64,000 nucleotides of DNA. Origin: Bacteroides finegoldii DSM 17565. GTDB lineage: Bacteria > Bacteroidota > Bacteroidia > Bacteroidales > Bacteroidaceae. Positions 34,954-43,996 of the stretch are shown here, one piece after another (position 1 is the stretch's first letter; each line of letters starts with the position of its first letter). A program made the translations under genes and the position numbers. The stretch is taken from positions 124,001 through 188,000 of the forward strand of contig NZ_GG688317.1 of NCBI RefSeq assembly GCF_000156195.1, in the 5' to 3' direction. Below the pieces are notes generated by a model. It did not search any database. It was not told the DNA's origin and worked only from the letters and a program-made list of their open reading frames with translations.

Positions 34954-35808
34954 ATGAAGCAATATAAGATTGTAGCGATTTGTATGTGCATACTGCTCCT
35001 TCTTGCCGGAGGAGCGTATGCGCAGCAAAAGACGGTCAGGATACTTGCCATCGGCAACAGCTTCTCCCAAGATGCCGTGGAGCAATATCTGCATGAACTT
35101 GCCGAAGCCGAAGGCATTTCAACCATAATCGGCAATATGTTTATTGGCGGCTGTTCTCTAGAACGTCATGTGAAAAATGCCCGTGACAATGCTCCTGCCT
35201 ATGCCTACCGGAAAATCGGTACGGATGGAAAGAAGCGGGAAAAGGGCAAGATGTCTTTGGAAACGGTGCTGGCAGATGAAGACTGGGATTACGTCAGCCT
35301 GCAACAGGCAAGTCCTTTTTCGGGAATGTACGAGACGTATGAAGCCTCTCTGCCGGAACTTATAGAATATGTAAAAGCACGCCTTCCAAAGAAAACAAAG
35401 CTGATGCTGCACCAAACCTGGGCATATGCGTCTACTTCCAAGCATAGTGGATTTAAAAACTACAACTGCAATCAACTGACCATGTATCAGGCCATTGCCG
35501 ATGCAGTGAAGAAGGCGGCTAAGGTGAATAAGATAAAGATTGTCATCCCTTCGGGCACTGCTATACAGAATGCCCGTACTTCTTTTATCGGCGACCATCT
35601 GAACAGGGACGGCTATCATCTGGATGTGAAGGTTGGACGTTATATCGCTGCCTGCACCTGGTTCGAACGAATCTTCAAACACAATGTAGTCGGGAATCCT
35701 TATGCTCCGGAAGGGCTGGATGAGGCGCGGAAAGCTGTTGCCCAGAAAGCTGCCCATGCAGCAGTAAAGCATCCGTATAAAGTGACTGACCTGTTTATTA
35801 CTAACTAA
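34954..35808 (+). CDS. SGNH-type hydrolase (DUF4886-like), putative carbohydrate esterase
   Basis: Secreted SGNH/GDSL-fold protein, 284 residues from the ATG at 34954; an in-frame TTG nine bases upstream is less likely. Signal peptide about 1-24 (ends GGAYAQQ). The nucleophile block is LAIGNSFSQD (S36), the oxyanion region GNMFIGGCSLERH, and the C-terminal Asp/His block GDHLNRDGYHLD. These match DUF4886-like proteins found in PULs. A second, differently folded esterase alongside the AXE1-like one suggests that the glycan carries more than one ester position. The stop codon lies in the 17-base segment that also precedes the first GH3 gene. Confidence 0.85.
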   Translation: MKQYKIVAICMCILLLLAGGAYAQQKTVRILAIGNSFSQDAVEQYLHELAEAEGISTIIGNMFIGGCSLERHVKNARDNAPAYAYRKIGTDGKKREKGKMSLETVLADEDWDYVSLQQASPFSGMYETYEASLPELIEYVKARLPKKTKLMLHQTWAYASTSKHSGFKNYNCNQLTMYQAIADAVKKAAKVNKIKIVIPSGTAIQNARTSFIGDHLNRDGYHLDVKVGRYIAACTWFERIFKHNVVGNPYAPEGLDEARKAVAQKAAHAAVKHPYKVTDLFITN

Positions 35809-35823
35809 CCGACGAAAATACAA

Positions 35824-38030
35824 ATGAGAAAAAAAGCATTAGTTTACGGAATCTGTTTGTTGGGTACGGTATGTACCCTTTCAGCAAAGGATAAAAAAGG
35901 GGTGCATTATATAAAGACGCAAAGGCTCCGATTGAGAAACGCGTAGACGACTTGTTATCCCGCATGACTCTGGAAGAGAAAGTGATGCAGTTGAACCAAT
36001 ATACCTTGGGACGGAACAACAACGTGAATAATGTAGGCGAAGAGGTAAAGAAAGTGTCGGCGGAAATCGGTTCTCTGATTTACTTCGAGACAAATCCCGA
36101 ACTGCGTAATAATATGCAGAAGAAAGCGATGGAGGAATCCCGCCTGGGTATTCCTATTATTTTCGGTTATGACGCGATTCATGGATTCCGTACCGTGTAT
36201 CCTATTTCGTTGGCGCAAGCTTGTTCCTGGAATCCGGATTTGGTGGAACAGGCGTGTGCTGTATCTGCGCAGGAAGCCCGTATGTCGGGAGTGGACTGGA
36301 CGTTCTCGCCGATGATTGACGTAGCACGTGACCCTCGTTGGGGACGTGTGGCGGAAGGCTATGGCGAAGACCCTTATGCGAACGGAGTGTTCGGCGCAGC
36401 TTCTGTCAGAGGGTATCAAGGTGATAATATGTCGGCAGAAAACCGTGTGGCAGCTTGTCTGAAACATTATGTAGGCTACGGGGCATCCGAAGCCGGACGT
36501 GATTATGTTTATACCGAAATCTCCCAACAAACTCTTTGGGATACTTATCTGCTCCCTTATGAAATGGGGGTGAAAGCCGGTGCGGCAACTCTGATGAGTT
36601 CTTTTAATGATATCAGCGGTGTACCGGGTTCGGCAAACCCTTATACTATGACCGAGATATTAAAGAACCGTTGGAGACATGACGGTTTTATCGTTTCAGA
36701 CTGGGGAGCTATCGAACAGTTAAAAAATCAGGGATTGGCAGCAACCAAAAAGGAAGCAGCCCGGTATGCGTTTACCGCCGGTCTTGAAATGGATATGATG
36801 TCTCATGCTTATGACCGTCATTTGCAGGAGTTGGTAGAAGAAGGCAAGGTATCAATGGCTCAAGTGGATGAAGCTGTCCGCCGTGTCTTACTTCTGAAAT
36901 TCCGTCTTGGCTTGTTCGAACGTCCTTATACTCCCGCTACAACAGAGAAAGAACGTTTCTTCCGTCCGAAAAGCATGGATATTGCCGCCCGGCTTGCGGC
37001 AGAATCCATGGTATTGCTGAAAAACGAAAACAACGTTTTACCACTGACAGATAAAAAGAAGATTGCCGTGATAGGTCCTATGGCAAAAAATGGTTGGGAC
37101 TTGTTAGGCTCCTGGCGTGGTCACGGAAAGGATACCGATGTGGCAATGCTTTATGATGGTCTGGCTGCTGAATTTGCAGGAAAAGCCGAACTGCGTTACG
37201 CATTAGGCTGCAATACACAAGGAGATAACCGCGAAGGATTTGCAGAAGCATTGGAAGCTGCACGCTGGTCTGATGTTGTTGTTCTTTGCTTGGGCGAGAT
37301 GATGACTTGGAGCGGAGAGAATGCTTCCCGTTCTTCTATCGCACTACCACAGATGCAGGAAGAACTGGCAAAAGAACTGAAGAAAGCCGGCAAGCCTGTC
37401 GTACTGGTATTGGTCAACGGTCGTCCGTTGGAATTGAACCGTCTGGAACCGGTTTCTGATGCCATACTGGAAATCTGGCAGCCGGGTGTGAATGGCGCAC
37501 TGCCGATGGCGGGGATATTGTCCGGACGTATTAATCCTTCCGGTAAACTTGCCATGACCTTCCCTTATTCGACGGGGCAGATTCCTATTTATTATAACCG
37601 CCGTAAGAGCGGACGTGGACATCAGGGATTTTATAAAGATATCACAAGTGACCCGTTATATCCTTTCGGTCACGGACTGAGCTACACAGAATTCAAGTAT
37701 GGCACTGTTACCCCTTCTGCCACTAAAGTGAAGCGTGGCGAGAAGCTCTCGGCGGAAGTGACTGTCACCAATATCGGTGCCCGTGACGGAGCAGAAACTG
37801 TCCACTGGTTTATTTCCGACCCGTATTGCTCGATTACCCGTCCTGTAAAAGAACTGAAACACTTTGAAAAGCAGCTTATCAAAGCCGGAGAAACGAAAAC
37901 TTTCCGTTTCGACATAGACCTGGAACGTGATTTCGGATTTGTCAATGAGGACGGTAAACGATTCCTCGAAACCGGAGAATACAATATTCACGTACTGGAA
38001 CAGACCGTTAAAATAGAATTGATAGACTAA
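35824..38030 (+). pseudogene. Family GH3 beta-glucosidase-like gene, second copy, frameshifted after the signal peptide
   Basis: Near-duplicate of the GH3 gene at 12291. The ATG at 35824 opens a signal peptide (KKALVYGICLLGTV) and the frame continues to AKDKKGV, then hits a stop at 35943. The rest of the protein (from KDAKAPIEKRVDDLL) is in another frame. One missing base around 35905 (CC expected, C present) accounts for this, and restoring it gives 735 residues, exactly the length of the first copy. The remainder is intact: IDVARDPRWGR, nucleophile context VSDWGAIEQL, and the FnIII-like C-terminus. As given, no signal peptide is joined to the enzyme. Either a recent loss, redundant with copy one, or a sequencing error. 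Confidence 0.88.
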
Positions 38031-38044
38031 AACACATGATCACC

Positions 38045-40516
38045 ATGAAAAAGAAAACAGGCATTATCGGTTTATGTATGCTCGCATGCAGCATCTTGAC
38101 CCATGCACAGACAATTACTCCTCAAGTAGAACAACGCGCGAAGGAGATTGTATCCAAAATGACTTTGCAAGAGAAAATAGAGTATATCTCCGGATATACC
38201 AGCTTTTCCCTGCGTGCCATTCCCCGTTTGGGAATTCCTGAAATACGTCTTGCCGACGGCCCGCAGGGAATCCGTAACCATGCTCCTAAAAGCACCCTTT
38301 ATCCGTCCGGTATCCTTTCCGCTTCTACCTGGAACCGTGACTTGCTTTATAAGTTAGGGCAAGGCTTGGGGCAGGACGCCAAGGCAAGAGGCGTTAATAT
38401 CCTGCTTGGGCCGGGCGTGAATATCTATCGCGCTCCGTTGTGCGGCCGTAACTTTGAATATTTCGGTGAAGACCCTTACTTGACGGGTGAGACAGCCAAG
38501 CAATATATTCTTGGCGTGCAATCGGAAGGAGTCATTGCGACCATCAAGCACTTTGCCGCCAACAACCAGGAGTGGAGCCGCCATCATGCGAGTTCGGACA
38601 TAGACGAGCGTACTTTGCATGAGATTTATTTCCCGGCTTTCCGCAAGGCTGTACAGGAAGCGAACGTGAGTGCTGTGATGAACAGCTACAATCTCCTGAA
38701 CGGTGTCCATGCCACTGAACACAAATGGCTGAATATTGATGTCTTGCGCAATCTTTGGGGCTTCAAAGGTATTCTGATGTCGGACTGGACTTCGGTATAT
38801 TCCGCTATCGGAGCAGCTAACGCCGGACTTGACCTCGAAATGCCCAAAGGGCGTTTCATGAATGCCGACAATCTTATCCCCGCTATCAAAACAGGCACGG
38901 TGACCGAAGAAACCATTAACCTGAAAGTACAACATATTTTGCAGACTTTAATAGCTTATGGAATGTTGGATAAGGAACAGAAAGACAGTAATATTCCGTT
39001 GGATAATCCATTCTCTCGCCAAACAGCTTTAGAACTGGCACGCGAGGGAGTAGTATTGTTGAAGAATGAAGCAAACTTGCTCCCGTTGAAAGGAAAAACA
39101 GCCGTAATGGGTCCTAATGCAGATTTGATACCTACCGGTGGCGGCAGTGGTTTTGTCACTCCTTTTTCTACCATTTCAGTGGCTCAAGGCTTGAAAGAAC
39201 TGAAGAAAAAGAATCTGGTATTATTGACGGATGATGTGATTTATGAAGATATTATCAATGAGTTTTATACTGACGTCAATCGTCAGGTGAAAGGCTTCAA
39301 GGCTGAATACTTTAAGAACAAGACGCTTTCGGGACAGCCGGAAGTAATACGCACGGAATCCTCTGTTGATTATGACTGGGGATATGGAGCACCTTTGGAC
39401 GGCTTTCCGACAGATGGCTTCTCTGTCCGTTGGACAGCCTGCTACATGCCACAAACTGATGGTCAGTTGAAACTTCATATCGGTGGTGATGACGGTTATC
39501 GTCTGTTTGTGAATGACAAGCATATTACGGGAGATTGGGGAAATCATTCATACTCTAGCCGTGAAGTTGAACTGCCGGTTGAGGGTGGTAAGGAATACCG
39601 TTTCCGGATTGAATTCTTTGATAATATTTCTTCGGGCATCATTCGTTTTAATGCTTATAGCCTTAATGAGATGAAACTTCGTCAAGGATTGGCAAAGGTG
39701 GATAATGTTGTGTTCTGCACAGGTTTCAATAGTAATACCGAAGGCGAAGGCTTTGACCGTCCGTTTGCTTTGCTTCGGTATCAGGAATTGTTTATCAAAA
39801 AGATTGCCTCTATGCACCCTAATGTCGTGGTTGTGCTGAACGCCGGTGGCGGTGTGGATTTCACCGGTTGGTATGATGCCGCAAAAGCTATTCTTATGGC
39901 TTGGTATCCTGGACAGGAAGGCGGACAAGCGATAGCTGAAATCCTGACCGGCAAGATTTCTCCAAGCGGAAAGCTACCGATTTCTATCGAAAAGAAATGG
40001 GAAGATAATCCGGTGCATGGTAGTTATTACGAGAACTTAAAGGCAGAGATTAAACGTGTAGATTATTCCGAAGGTGTTTTTGTCGGTTATCGTGGATACG
40101 ACCGTTCGGGAAAAGAACCTTTCTATCCGTTTGGCTACGGTTTGTCCTATACTACTTTCGCTTATAGTAATATAGCTGCGGAGAAAACGGGTGAGCATCA
40201 GGTTACCGTTAGCTTTGATCTCGAGAATACAGGGAAGATGGATGCCTCGGAAGTGGCACAAGTGTATGTACATGATGTACAGTCCTCTGTCCCCCGTCCC
40301 TTGAAAGAATTGAAAGGATATGAAAAGGTTTTCTTGCAGAAAGGGGAGAAGAAGCGGATTTCTGTTGTGCTGAATGAGGATGCATTCGCTTATTACGATA
40401 TGAATCAGCACCGCTTTGTAGTGGAAAAAGGCGAGTTTGAGATTCTTGTAGGCCCGGCTTCTAATCAATTACCTTTGAAAGCTACGGTTGAACTTTCCGG
40501 TTCATACTCGTTCTAA
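38045..40516 (+). CDS. Family GH3 glycoside hydrolase with a PA14 domain insertion
   Basis: Retaining exo-beta-glycosidase of a different GH3 subgroup from the other two. Start at 38045 or nine bases earlier (both ATG); 823 residues from 38045. Signal peptide about 1-21. Barrel features: RLADGPQGIR, NILLGPGVNIYRAPLCGRNF, TIKHFAANNQEWSRH and nucleophile D247 in ILMSDWTS. A PA14 domain interrupts the second domain at about 415-555 (FKAEYFKNKTLSGQPE, HIGGDDGYRLFVND), as in many beta-glucosidases, where it shapes the subsites. The C-terminal FnIII-like domain contains QVYVHDVQSSVPRPLKELKG. It is the last gene of PUL B, 6-15 bases after the previous stop. Confidence 0.95.
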   Translation: MKKKTGIIGLCMLACSILTHAQTITPQVEQRAKEIVSKMTLQEKIEYISGYTSFSLRAIPRLGIPEIRLADGPQGIRNHAPKSTLYPSGILSASTWNRDLLYKLGQGLGQDAKARGVNILLGPGVNIYRAPLCGRNFEYFGEDPYLTGETAKQYILGVQSEGVIATIKHFAANNQEWSRHHASSDIDERTLHEIYFPAFRKAVQEANVSAVMNSYNLLNGVHATEHKWLNIDVLRNLWGFKGILMSDWTSVYSAIGAANAGLDLEMPKGRFMNADNLIPAIKTGTVTEETINLKVQHILQTLIAYGMLDKEQKDSNIPLDNPFSRQTALELAREGVVLLKNEANLLPLKGKTAVMGPNADLIPTGGGSGFVTPFSTISVAQGLKELKKKNLVLLTDDVIYEDIINEFYTDVNRQVKGFKAEYFKNKTLSGQPEVIRTESSVDYDWGYGAPLDGFPTDGFSVRWTACYMPQTDGQLKLHIGGDDGYRLFVNDKHITGDWGNHSYSSREVELPVEGGKEYRFRIEFFDNISSGIIRFNAYSLNEMKLRQGLAKVDNVVFCTGFNSNTEGEGFDRPFALLRYQELFIKKIASMHPNVVVVLNAGGGVDFTGWYDAAKAILMAWYPGQEGGQAIAEILTGKISPSGKLPISIEKKWEDNPVHGSYYENLKAEIKRVDYSEGVFVGYRGYDRSGKEPFYPFGYGLSYTTFAYSNIAAEKTGEHQVTVSFDLENTGKMDASEVAQVYVHDVQSSVPRPLKELKGYEKVFLQKGEKKRISVVLNEDAFAYYDMNQHRFVVEKGEFEILVGPASNQLPLKATVELSGSYSF

Positions 40517-40623
40517 TTTCCTCGTAAAGTCACATTTGATCTGTCTTAAAACAGGCTTATTTGATAAGAAAAACATAATAGAACCTCATCTCCCCAAAAA
40601 GATGGGTTATCTTGGAAAATGAC

Positions 40624-40663
40624 AAAGGCGTAGAAAGAGAATTACTTCTCAATCTACGCCTTT
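40624..40663. terminator. Bidirectional terminator between PUL B and korB
   Basis: Perfect 11-base arms AAAGGCGTAGA (40624-40634) and TCTACGCCTTT (40653-40663). It lies between convergent genes and can serve both strands; the + side continues TTTATCTTTC, and only 21 bases separate it from the korB stop codon. Confidence 0.75.
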
Positions 40664-40684
40664 ATCTTTCTACGGATAGTGTGA

Positions 40685-41689
40685 TTATTTTACTTCCCAA
40701 ATGTCATTAGTCATCAAAAGCTCCTCGAAATTATGGTATTTCTTTTTGCTTTTTACTTCTTCGATTTGTGCTTCTACCGCATCATTATAAGTCGGGGCGT
40801 CTACATCGCGGATGACACCAAGTGCGATGGGGAAGTCAGGGCCTTCCATCAAGGCGAGTTTTAACTGGAGTGTGTTGTCCAGGCAGTGTGCATCATGTAT
40901 CAGAATATCTCTTTCTGTGATACCGTTCTCGCCTAGTTTCACAACTTTCAGCCCAAAACCTTCCTGCATTAATCCGAACTCCTTGTTTTCACCGAATAAC
41001 ATCGGTTTGCCATGTTCCAAATAAATTGCATTTTTTGCACGCCCTTCCTTGTTATATACGGAGTTGTGTGTACCATCATTGAAGATGACGCAGTTCTGTA
41101 AAATCTCGCAGACAGCAGTGCCCTTATGATTATAGGCAGCTTTCAATATATCTATTGTACCGGGAGCGTCTGTGGCAACAGCACGTGCGAAAAAATGTCC
41201 GCGTGCGCCAAAACATAGTTCAGCCGGATTGAACGGGTCTTCTACGGTGCCGTAGGGAGAAGACTTGCTGACAAAACCACGCGGTGAAGTGGGTGAGTAT
41301 TGTCCTTTAGTCAGACCATAGATACGGTTGTTGAGCAAGATCATGTTGATGTCGATATTGCGTCGGTTGGCATGAATGAAATGGTTACCTCCGATAGCAA
41401 GACCGTCACCGTCACCGCTTACCTGCCATACGGTTAGTTTGGGATTGGCGACTTTGCACCCTGTCGCGATAGCGGCAGCACGACCGTGAATTGTATTCAT
41501 GCCGTATGTATTCATATAGTGAGGAAGGCGGCTGGAACAACCGATACCGGAAATTACTGCCGTATCCCATGGAGCGACACCGATTTCTGCCATAGCCTTG
41601 TGTAACGAAGCCAGGAAAAAGTGGTCACCACATCCCGGACACCAGCGTGGCTGTCCTTTTTTAAAGTCTTTAGCTGTATATTCGCTCAT
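40685..41689 (-). CDS. korB: 2-oxoglutarate:ferredoxin oxidoreductase, beta subunit
   Basis: Thiamine-pyrophosphate-binding subunit of the 2-oxoacid:ferredoxin oxidoreductase, which converts 2-oxoglutarate and CoA to succinyl-CoA with reduced ferredoxin (and runs in reverse in reductive metabolism). The 334-residue protein has the cluster-region cysteines in RWCPGCGDHF, the GIGCSSRLPHYMNTYG block, and the TPP motif GDGDGLAIGGNHFIHANRRN followed by a run ending ILLNN. The length fits the family. It is translated directly after korA (12 bases apart on the same strand), so the two form an operon. KorB is preferred over a pyruvate or indolepyruvate enzyme because of the subunit layout, but the exact 2-oxoacid cannot be proved from sequence. 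Confidence 0.93.
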   Translation of the reverse strand: MSEYTAKDFKKGQPRWCPGCGDHFFLASLHKAMAEIGVAPWDTAVISGIGCSSRLPHYMNTYGMNTIHGRAAAIATGCKVANPKLTVWQVSGDGDGLAIGGNHFIHANRRNIDINMILLNNRIYGLTKGQYSPTSPRGFVSKSSPYGTVEDPFNPAELCFGARGHFFARAVATDAPGTIDILKAAYNHKGTAVCEILQNCVIFNDGTHNSVYNKEGRAKNAIYLEHGKPMLFGENKEFGLMQEGFGLKVVKLGENGITERDILIHDAHCLDNTLQLKLALMEGPDFPIALGVIRDVDAPTYNDAVEAQIEEVKSKKKYHNFEELLMTNDIWEVK

Positions 41690-41701
41690 AATTTCTTGAT
41701 T

Positions 41702-43549
41702 TTACTTGTTGATAATCTCAGTGAATGCATTGACTAGTTCATTGACAACAAAGGGCTGTCCTTTCACTTGGTTGAACTGATAAGGAACGAAACCGTCCAC
41801 CTTCATACGGAGATATCCGGCAAACTGTCCCATATTTTGCTCGGCTACCACCACTTTTTTGTATTTCTTCATCAAGGCTGCCGTATTCTTTGGAAGAGGA
41901 TTGATGAACTTAAAGTGTGCTAATGCTACTTTTTTACCATTAGCACGGAGTTCGTCCATAGCGGCGTGTAAATGTCCATAAGTACCTCCGAAACCTACAA
42001 TCAGCAATTCGGCATCTTCCTTGTCGCCTTCAACTTCTACGTCAGGTACTTCGATATTGGAAATTTTCTGCTGGCGTAATCGCGTCATCAAGTCATGGTT
42101 TTCCGGATCAGTTGAGATAGCTCCTGTCTTGTTGTCTTTTTCAAGACCTCCTAATACATGAGTGAATCCTTCTGTACCCGGAACTGCCCAATAACGAACG
42201 CCTGTCTGCGGGTCCCGTTGATACGGTGTCCAGGTTTCAGACATTTCCGGGCGTACGTAAGGAGGATTGATAGCAGGATAATCAGCCAATTTAGGCAATT
42301 TCCATGCACCAGAACCATTGGCAACAAATGCGTCTGTCAACAACACGACCGGAGTCATGTGTTCCAAAGCGATCTTAGCAGCCATATAGGCTGAGTCAAA
42401 ACAGTCTGTAGGGGATGTCGCAGCAATGACAGGCATAGGGCTTTCACCGTTACGACCGAAGAGAACTTGCAACAGGTCTGTTTGTTCCGATTTGGTCGGT
42501 AGACCGGTAGCGGGACCGCCACGTTGTACATCCAATACGACCAATGGCAATTCCATGATAACGGCCAAGTTCATGGCTTCTGATTTCAAACAGATACCAG
42601 GTCCTGAAGTGGAAGTAACAGCTAATGCACCGGCGTATGAAGCACCGATAGCAGAAGCACAACCGGCAATCTCATCTTCACATTGCACGGTGGTTACGCC
42701 CAATGATTTATGTTTTGAGAGTTCATGCAGTACATCTGTTGCAGGAGTGATAGGGTAAGACCCTAAATAGAGTTTCAGTCCGGCTTTCTCTGCAGCTGCG
42801 ATGAATCCGTATGCAGTCGCTTTATTTCCGGTGATATCCATATATTTTCCGGGAACGGCTGCTTTACTTTCAATCTTATATGTATGTGCTACGGAAGCGT
42901 GTGTGTTGTGTCCGTAATCATATCCGGCACGAACAACTTTGATATTTGCTTCCGCTATTTCCGGTTTCTTGGAGAATTTCTCGCGGATAAAGTCTTCCGC
43001 TATGTTAAGGTCGCGGTTGAACAACCAGCATACCAGTCCTACGGCAAACATATTACGGCATTTCAGCATGGACTTATTATCCATTCCCGTATCTGCCAAA
43101 CAGTCTTTTACCATCTGCGAGATAGGTGCTGCAATCACGTCCTGCTTGATACCCATTTCTTCAATAGGATTATCGGTGGTGAATGCCGCTTTATCTAAAT
43201 CTGATTTTTGAAAGGCGTCTGTGTCGATGATGATACAGGCGGTGGATTTTGCGAATTTATATTGTGTTTTCAATGCGGCGGCATTCATAGCTACCAATAC
43301 GTCGCATTTGTCTCCCGGAGTATAAACTTTTTCTGCACCGATGTGTACCTGAAAACCGGAAACACCGGTTAGCGAACCTTGCGGTGCGCGGATGTCTGCC
43401 GGATAGTCGGGGAATGTACTGATGTCATTGCCAATCGTAGCCGACACGGTCGAGAAGATGTTGCCGGCCAACTGCATACCGTCACCGGAGTCGCCGGAGA
43501 AACGTACTACTACTTCCTCCAATTCTTTAACCATCATTTCGTCTGCCAT
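41702..43549 (-). CDS. korA: 2-oxoglutarate:ferredoxin oxidoreductase, alpha subunit (gamma-alpha fusion)
   Basis: Partner of KorB. I take the ATG at 43549 (MADEMMVKELEE); the frame is open 15 codons further up but without family similarity. The 615-residue protein starts with the gamma domain (FSGDSGDGMQLAGN, about 15-200), then the alpha domain with the pyrimidine-binding region (YPITPATDVLHELS, TTVQCEDEIAGCASAIGASY, VTSTSGPGICLKSEAMNLAV), then the C-terminal domain (VEGDKEDAELLIVGFGGTYG). A promoter of Bacteroides type lies just upstream. The pair is a core energy-metabolism operon of gut Bacteroides. Confidence 0.93.
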   Translation of the reverse strand: MADEMMVKELEEVVVRFSGDSGDGMQLAGNIFSTVSATIGNDISTFPDYPADIRAPQGSLTGVSGFQVHIGAEKVYTPGDKCDVLVAMNAAALKTQYKFAKSTACIIIDTDAFQKSDLDKAAFTTDNPIEEMGIKQDVIAAPISQMVKDCLADTGMDNKSMLKCRNMFAVGLVCWLFNRDLNIAEDFIREKFSKKPEIAEANIKVVRAGYDYGHNTHASVAHTYKIESKAAVPGKYMDITGNKATAYGFIAAAEKAGLKLYLGSYPITPATDVLHELSKHKSLGVTTVQCEDEIAGCASAIGASYAGALAVTSTSGPGICLKSEAMNLAVIMELPLVVLDVQRGGPATGLPTKSEQTDLLQVLFGRNGESPMPVIAATSPTDCFDSAYMAAKIALEHMTPVVLLTDAFVANGSGAWKLPKLADYPAINPPYVRPEMSETWTPYQRDPQTGVRYWAVPGTEGFTHVLGGLEKDNKTGAISTDPENHDLMTRLRQQKISNIEVPDVEVEGDKEDAELLIVGFGGTYGHLHAAMDELRANGKKVALAHFKFINPLPKNTAALMKKYKKVVVAEQNMGQFAGYLRMKVDGFVPYQFNQVKGQPFVVNELVNAFTEIINK

Positions 43550-43604
43550 AACTTTAATTACTATATTTAATTTAAAAACTGCTTTTACTTTCAATTTGTG
43601 AGCG

Positions 43605-43635
43605 CAAAGGTCGGAAAGTTAATCGAATTATCAAA
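43605..43635 (-). promoter_or_regulatory. Promoter of the korAB operon
   Basis: On the - strand, TTTG (43632-43635), 19 bases, then GACCTTTG (43605-43612), one base off the Bacteroides TAnnTTTG box. It is 56 bases before the korA start. Confidence 0.65.
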
Positions 43636-43706
43636 ATAAAACGTACTTTATTGTCCTATTGACGCAAAATATTTGAAATATCTGGAAGGAACCTGTATTT
43701 TTATTC

Positions 43707-43736
43707 TTGTTAAATCAACAGAAACCGTTATCTTTG
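43707..43736 (+). promoter_or_regulatory. Promoter of the tRNA-Arg gene
   Basis: TTG at 43707-43709, 19 bases, then TATCTTTG at 43729-43736, matching the Bacteroides -33/-7 consensus. The tRNA begins 16 bases after the -7 box. Confidence 0.75.
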
Positions 43737-43752
43737 CAATCAAAATAGGAAC

Positions 43753-43824
43753 GGCCTTGTAGTTCAACGGATAGAATAGAAGTTTCCTAAACTTTAGATA
43801 GGGGTTCGATTCCCCTCGGGGCTA
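43753..43824 (+). tRNA. tRNA-Arg (anticodon CCT)
   Basis: A 72-base cloverleaf can be folded by eye. Acceptor GGCCTTG pairs with CGGGGCT (three G-T pairs) plus discriminator A. D-stem GTTC with GAAT. Anticodon stem GAAGT with ACTTT and loop TTCCTAA giving anticodon CCT (reads AGG). T-stem AGGGG with CCCCT around TTCGATT. CCA is not encoded and must be added after transcription. It stands alone, with its own promoter and a terminator about 120 bases downstream. Confidence 0.92.
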
Positions 43825-43945
43825 CTACAAAGAATCTATAGGAAGTTGTGTTGGATGCTTTCATGCTGTATCGAGTTTTAAGTTTTACAATGGCTTCTTT
43901 TAAGATGAACGTCTTATAGCTTCTATTTGTTTTAATAATCAATAG

Positions 43946-43980
43946 AAAAAGCCTCCTCCGAACTTCGGAAGAGGCTTTTT
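43946..43980. terminator. Bidirectional terminator between tRNA-Arg and secDF
   Basis: Arms AAAAAGCCTCCTCCGA and TCGGAAGAGGCTTTTT pair with one mismatch around a short loop, with A- and T-runs at both ends. It serves the tRNA transcript on + and secDF on -. The bases between the tRNA and this hairpin (43825-43945) contain nothing I can identify. Confidence 0.85.
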
Positions 43981-43996
43981 CTATTTTTGGAATATT

